Shown here: in pieces, positions 62,169 through 64,000 of the stretch | How positions within the stretch are numbered: the stretch's first letter is position 1 | How the letters are laid out: each line of letters opens with the position of its first letter | NCBI GenBank assembly: GCA_026122225.1 | Contig: JANEZZ010001514.1 | Coordinates: 1 to 64,000 of the forward strand | Source of the DNA: Heloderma charlesbogerti | Lineage: Eukaryota; Chordata; Lepidosauria; Squamata; Helodermatidae | DNA length: 64,000 nucleotides | Direction of reading: 5' to 3' | Position numbers and translations under genes: made by a program | Notes under the pieces: model-generated | Told to the model about the DNA's origin: nothing | What the model saw: the letters and a program-made list of their open reading frames with translations, nothing else | Database searches by the model: none

Positions 62169-62318
62169 GTCTACTCTGCTATCTTTTATCTAGTGCTGTT
62201 CCTTGATTAGTTGCTAATGATTAGTATCTGAAAGAGTCATAAAGTAATAAAAGAATAAAGCCTTGGAAAGAATCCTCGTTGTCTGTGTCCTGAGTTGGCT
62301 ATTGGAGGGGACTGCAAG

Positions 62319-62945
62319 AAGGGATGTCAGAGAATTCCGCCACGGATCTTGGTGAGGCCGAATGCCAGTGCATTCGGCCCCCCGAAATCCATGGCGGAAC
62401 GAAGCCCCCTGCCCCCCCATCCCGCGAAAGGCGCGCGAAACGGGACACTTACCTGGTGCCGTTCGTGCTGCTTTGTGATGGCGGCCGCATCTGCGGCCGC
62501 CGTTCGCTTCCCTATTTTTGCCGTGACAGGCTACGTAAATACTTATGTAGCCTTGCACGGCTAACGCAGGGTCACCATAGCATGCGTCCCTGCGGAGGCG
62601 GTGATAGGCTACGTAAATATTTACGTAGCCGATCACGGCAAAAAAAGGGAACGCAAATGGCGGTCACCATAGCCGCCATTTGTGTTCCCTTTTTTTGCCG
62701 TGATCGGCTACATAAATATTTACATAGCCTATCACAGCCAAAAAACAGGAACACAAATGGCGGCTGCCGTAGCCACCGCCATTTGCGTCCGCAGGCTCCG
62801 CACGGTGCCTGCGAATGCACCCGGCTGGCAGCTCCGTGGAGGTGCCGCGGAGCGGAGCCGGTAGGGTTAGGATTTCGGGGGGAGGTGCCTCCCCTTCACC
62901 GTGAATAACCCTGTCGAAAAGGTAAGTGACTTTCGTACATCCCTA
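62319..62945 (+). mobile_element. hAT-like hairpin-ladder element, copy k, inside the LTR
   Basis: 627 bases with a perfect 8-bp target duplication ACTGCAAG (62311-62318, 62946-62953). The first base of the B end is changed (AAGGGATG). The B subterminal stem GGCCGAATGC/GCATTCGGCC is intact at 62355-62382. Outward donor-like motifs lie at 62448-62456 (minus, CTTACCTGG) and 62919-62927 (plus, AAGGTAAGT). Five rungs with TACGTAA or CAAATGG cores. Confidence 0.95.
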
Positions 62946-62981
62946 ACTGCAAGAGGCAGCTAGGGCGCTCCTGACAGTTGC

Positions 62982-63861
62982 TGTTCTATGGTTCACAAAA
63001 ATCACTGTTCTTGTTTCTGTCTGTTGCAATAAGAATTTAGCTCAGAAGCTTGAGATAGCTTGGATGTTTTTATTTACATATGAAAGAAGATATGAAAAAT
63101 ACCCTGAATTTGATGAACAATGAGAAGTTTGCCCTACTGCATAACCAAAAGGCCTTTAAAAATATTTCCATGTTTGCCTATCTGTCTGTCTGTCTCCCCA
63201 GAGATGCTGTGATGGCTCAAGAGCAATCTACCAGGTCAGAAGTTATCATCAATAATCTTCACCCTAAAGCCTTTTATTTATGAGGAATCCAACTGGCTTG
63301 AGACAAATTAGAAAAGCAGGCACCGTGGCTACTCTGCGTACTGGGCACACACAACTAGCCAAGCTGTCACTGAAATCACATCCTTTGCCATCATTGTAAG
63401 CGGCTTCACATTCCATTTAAAAAGCTGTGTATATCAGCACCTATCAGTGGGGGATTACTTAGACTCTTAGAGGAAGTCTGCATGTTAACAATAAAAATTG
63501 TTTAGTTCAAATACTTTCATGCTTAAAAAATGCTGTGATTTGGACCACCAAAATGCCATGAAGTGGGTCAGATGGAGTATCCAAAGAAACAAGAATAAGA
63601 TTGCCAACCCCCCCCCCATCTGCTGTGACTGTGCTGGAGGCCATTGGGTAGGGTGCTAGGCTCCCTTTTTACCCTTTGAAAGATTTCCACTGCCCCTTCT
63701 AGGGAGCTCAACCCTGCCAAATTTCAGGTTGATAGCTGCAGGGGGGGGCATGTGCAAGAGCCGCCTTCTGGGAGTCTCCAAAAGAGGATGTGCTTATCCC
63801 TCTATGTTCCTTGTGGACCATTCTTCTGAAACTGACAAACAGCCTAGAAGTAGCCCTAAGT
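62982..63861. other. No gene or repeat recognised
   Basis: Mostly AT-rich sequence with a TCTG run near 63180-63194 and C- and G-runs near 63611 and 63741. The longest ORF is 67 codons, not recognised. Confidence 0.5.
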
Positions 63862-64000
63862 TAGGGATGTACAAAAGTCACTTACCTTTTCGTGGATGCG
63901 ATTCGCGGTGGGGGGGGAGGCGCTTCGTCCCTCCCCCCAGAATCCTCGCTGGGGGGGAGGCGATACGGTCCTCCCCCCCGGAATCCTGCCTGGCCAGCTC
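63862..64000 (+). mobile_element. hAT-like hairpin-ladder element, copy l, cut by window end
   Basis: A-type end TAGGGATGTACAAAAGTCAC, CTTACCTTTTCG (outward donor motif), then the G/C-rich hairpin with GGGGGGGGAGGCG. Continues past the window. Confidence 0.85.

Larger units (their letters stand above)
60945..62981 (+). mobile_element. Solo LTR with nested hAT insertions
   Basis: LTR from TGTCAGGGTGG (60950) to CTCCTGACA (ends 62976), with inverted termini TGTCAGG/CCTGACA. A perfect 5-bp target duplication GTTGC lies at 60945-60949 and 62977-62981. Removing the two hAT copies and one copy of each of their target duplications leaves about 550 bases. An AATAAA signal lies at about 62254, and GGCTATTGGAGGGG follows. 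No internal retroviral or Gypsy coding region, so it is a solo LTR from LTR-LTR recombination. The LTR family is not identified. A related fragment lies in both palindrome arms. Confidence 0.85.

Overview
The window looks like vertebrate, probably squamate or other sauropsid, nuclear DNA. It holds CR1, L2 and L1 LINE remnants, a tRNA-derived SINE, LTR fragments, and many copies of a hairpin-rich non-autonomous hAT-like DNA transposon. No host protein-coding gene, rRNA, tRNA or CRISPR was recognised. Every long ORF is either a decayed retrotransposon ORF or an accidental frame in a GC-rich palindromic repeat.

Layout. The dominant structure is one giant inverted repeat. Bases about 61-30063 (left arm) are the reverse complement of about 30101-60103 (right arm), with only about 37 bases at the centre. 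A left position x pairs with S-x: S is 60167 for x<1655, 60168 for about 1660-9060, 60164 for about 9100-16690 and 60163 for about 16740-29985. The steps in S come from length changes in one G-run, one GACT tetranucleotide repeat and one TA repeat. Everything in the left arm therefore occurs again in the right arm on the other strand. The pattern (tiny loop, near-perfect arms, damaged sequence only at the fold and at base 1, palindrome edge at the first base of the window) fits a fold-back read or assembly artefact at a contig start better than a real palindrome, but the sequence alone cannot settle it. If it is an artefact, the right arm plus 60104-64000 is the real locus.

Right arm, centre outward: truncated hAT-i (30150-30956), hAT-h (31065-32021), hAT-g (33585-34120), an L2 RT remnant (34333-35540), an LTR-like fragment carrying hAT-f (35541-36798), 4.5 kb without recognisable genes, a CR1 tail (41306-41446), hAT-e and hAT-d (41603-43254), an L1 remnant broken by CR1 and by a terminal-inverted-repeat element (43744-47564), an L2 endonuclease remnant (49017-49390) cut by hAT-c, a SINE (50364-50536), hAT-b, a near full-length but broken CR1 (51768-54677), hAT-a (56201-56833), then unannotated sequence. 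Outside the palindrome lies a solo LTR (60950-62976, 5-bp target duplication GTTGC) into which two hAT elements have jumped, and a further hAT starts at 63862.

The most interesting biology is the hAT-like family. It has termini TAGGGATG and 8-bp target duplications. The interior is a ladder of alternating ~40-bp palindromes whose rung number varies between copies. Arrays of YY1-like and octamer-like motifs lie in the rungs, and GTRAG splice-donor consensus sequences point outward near both ends of nearly every copy.
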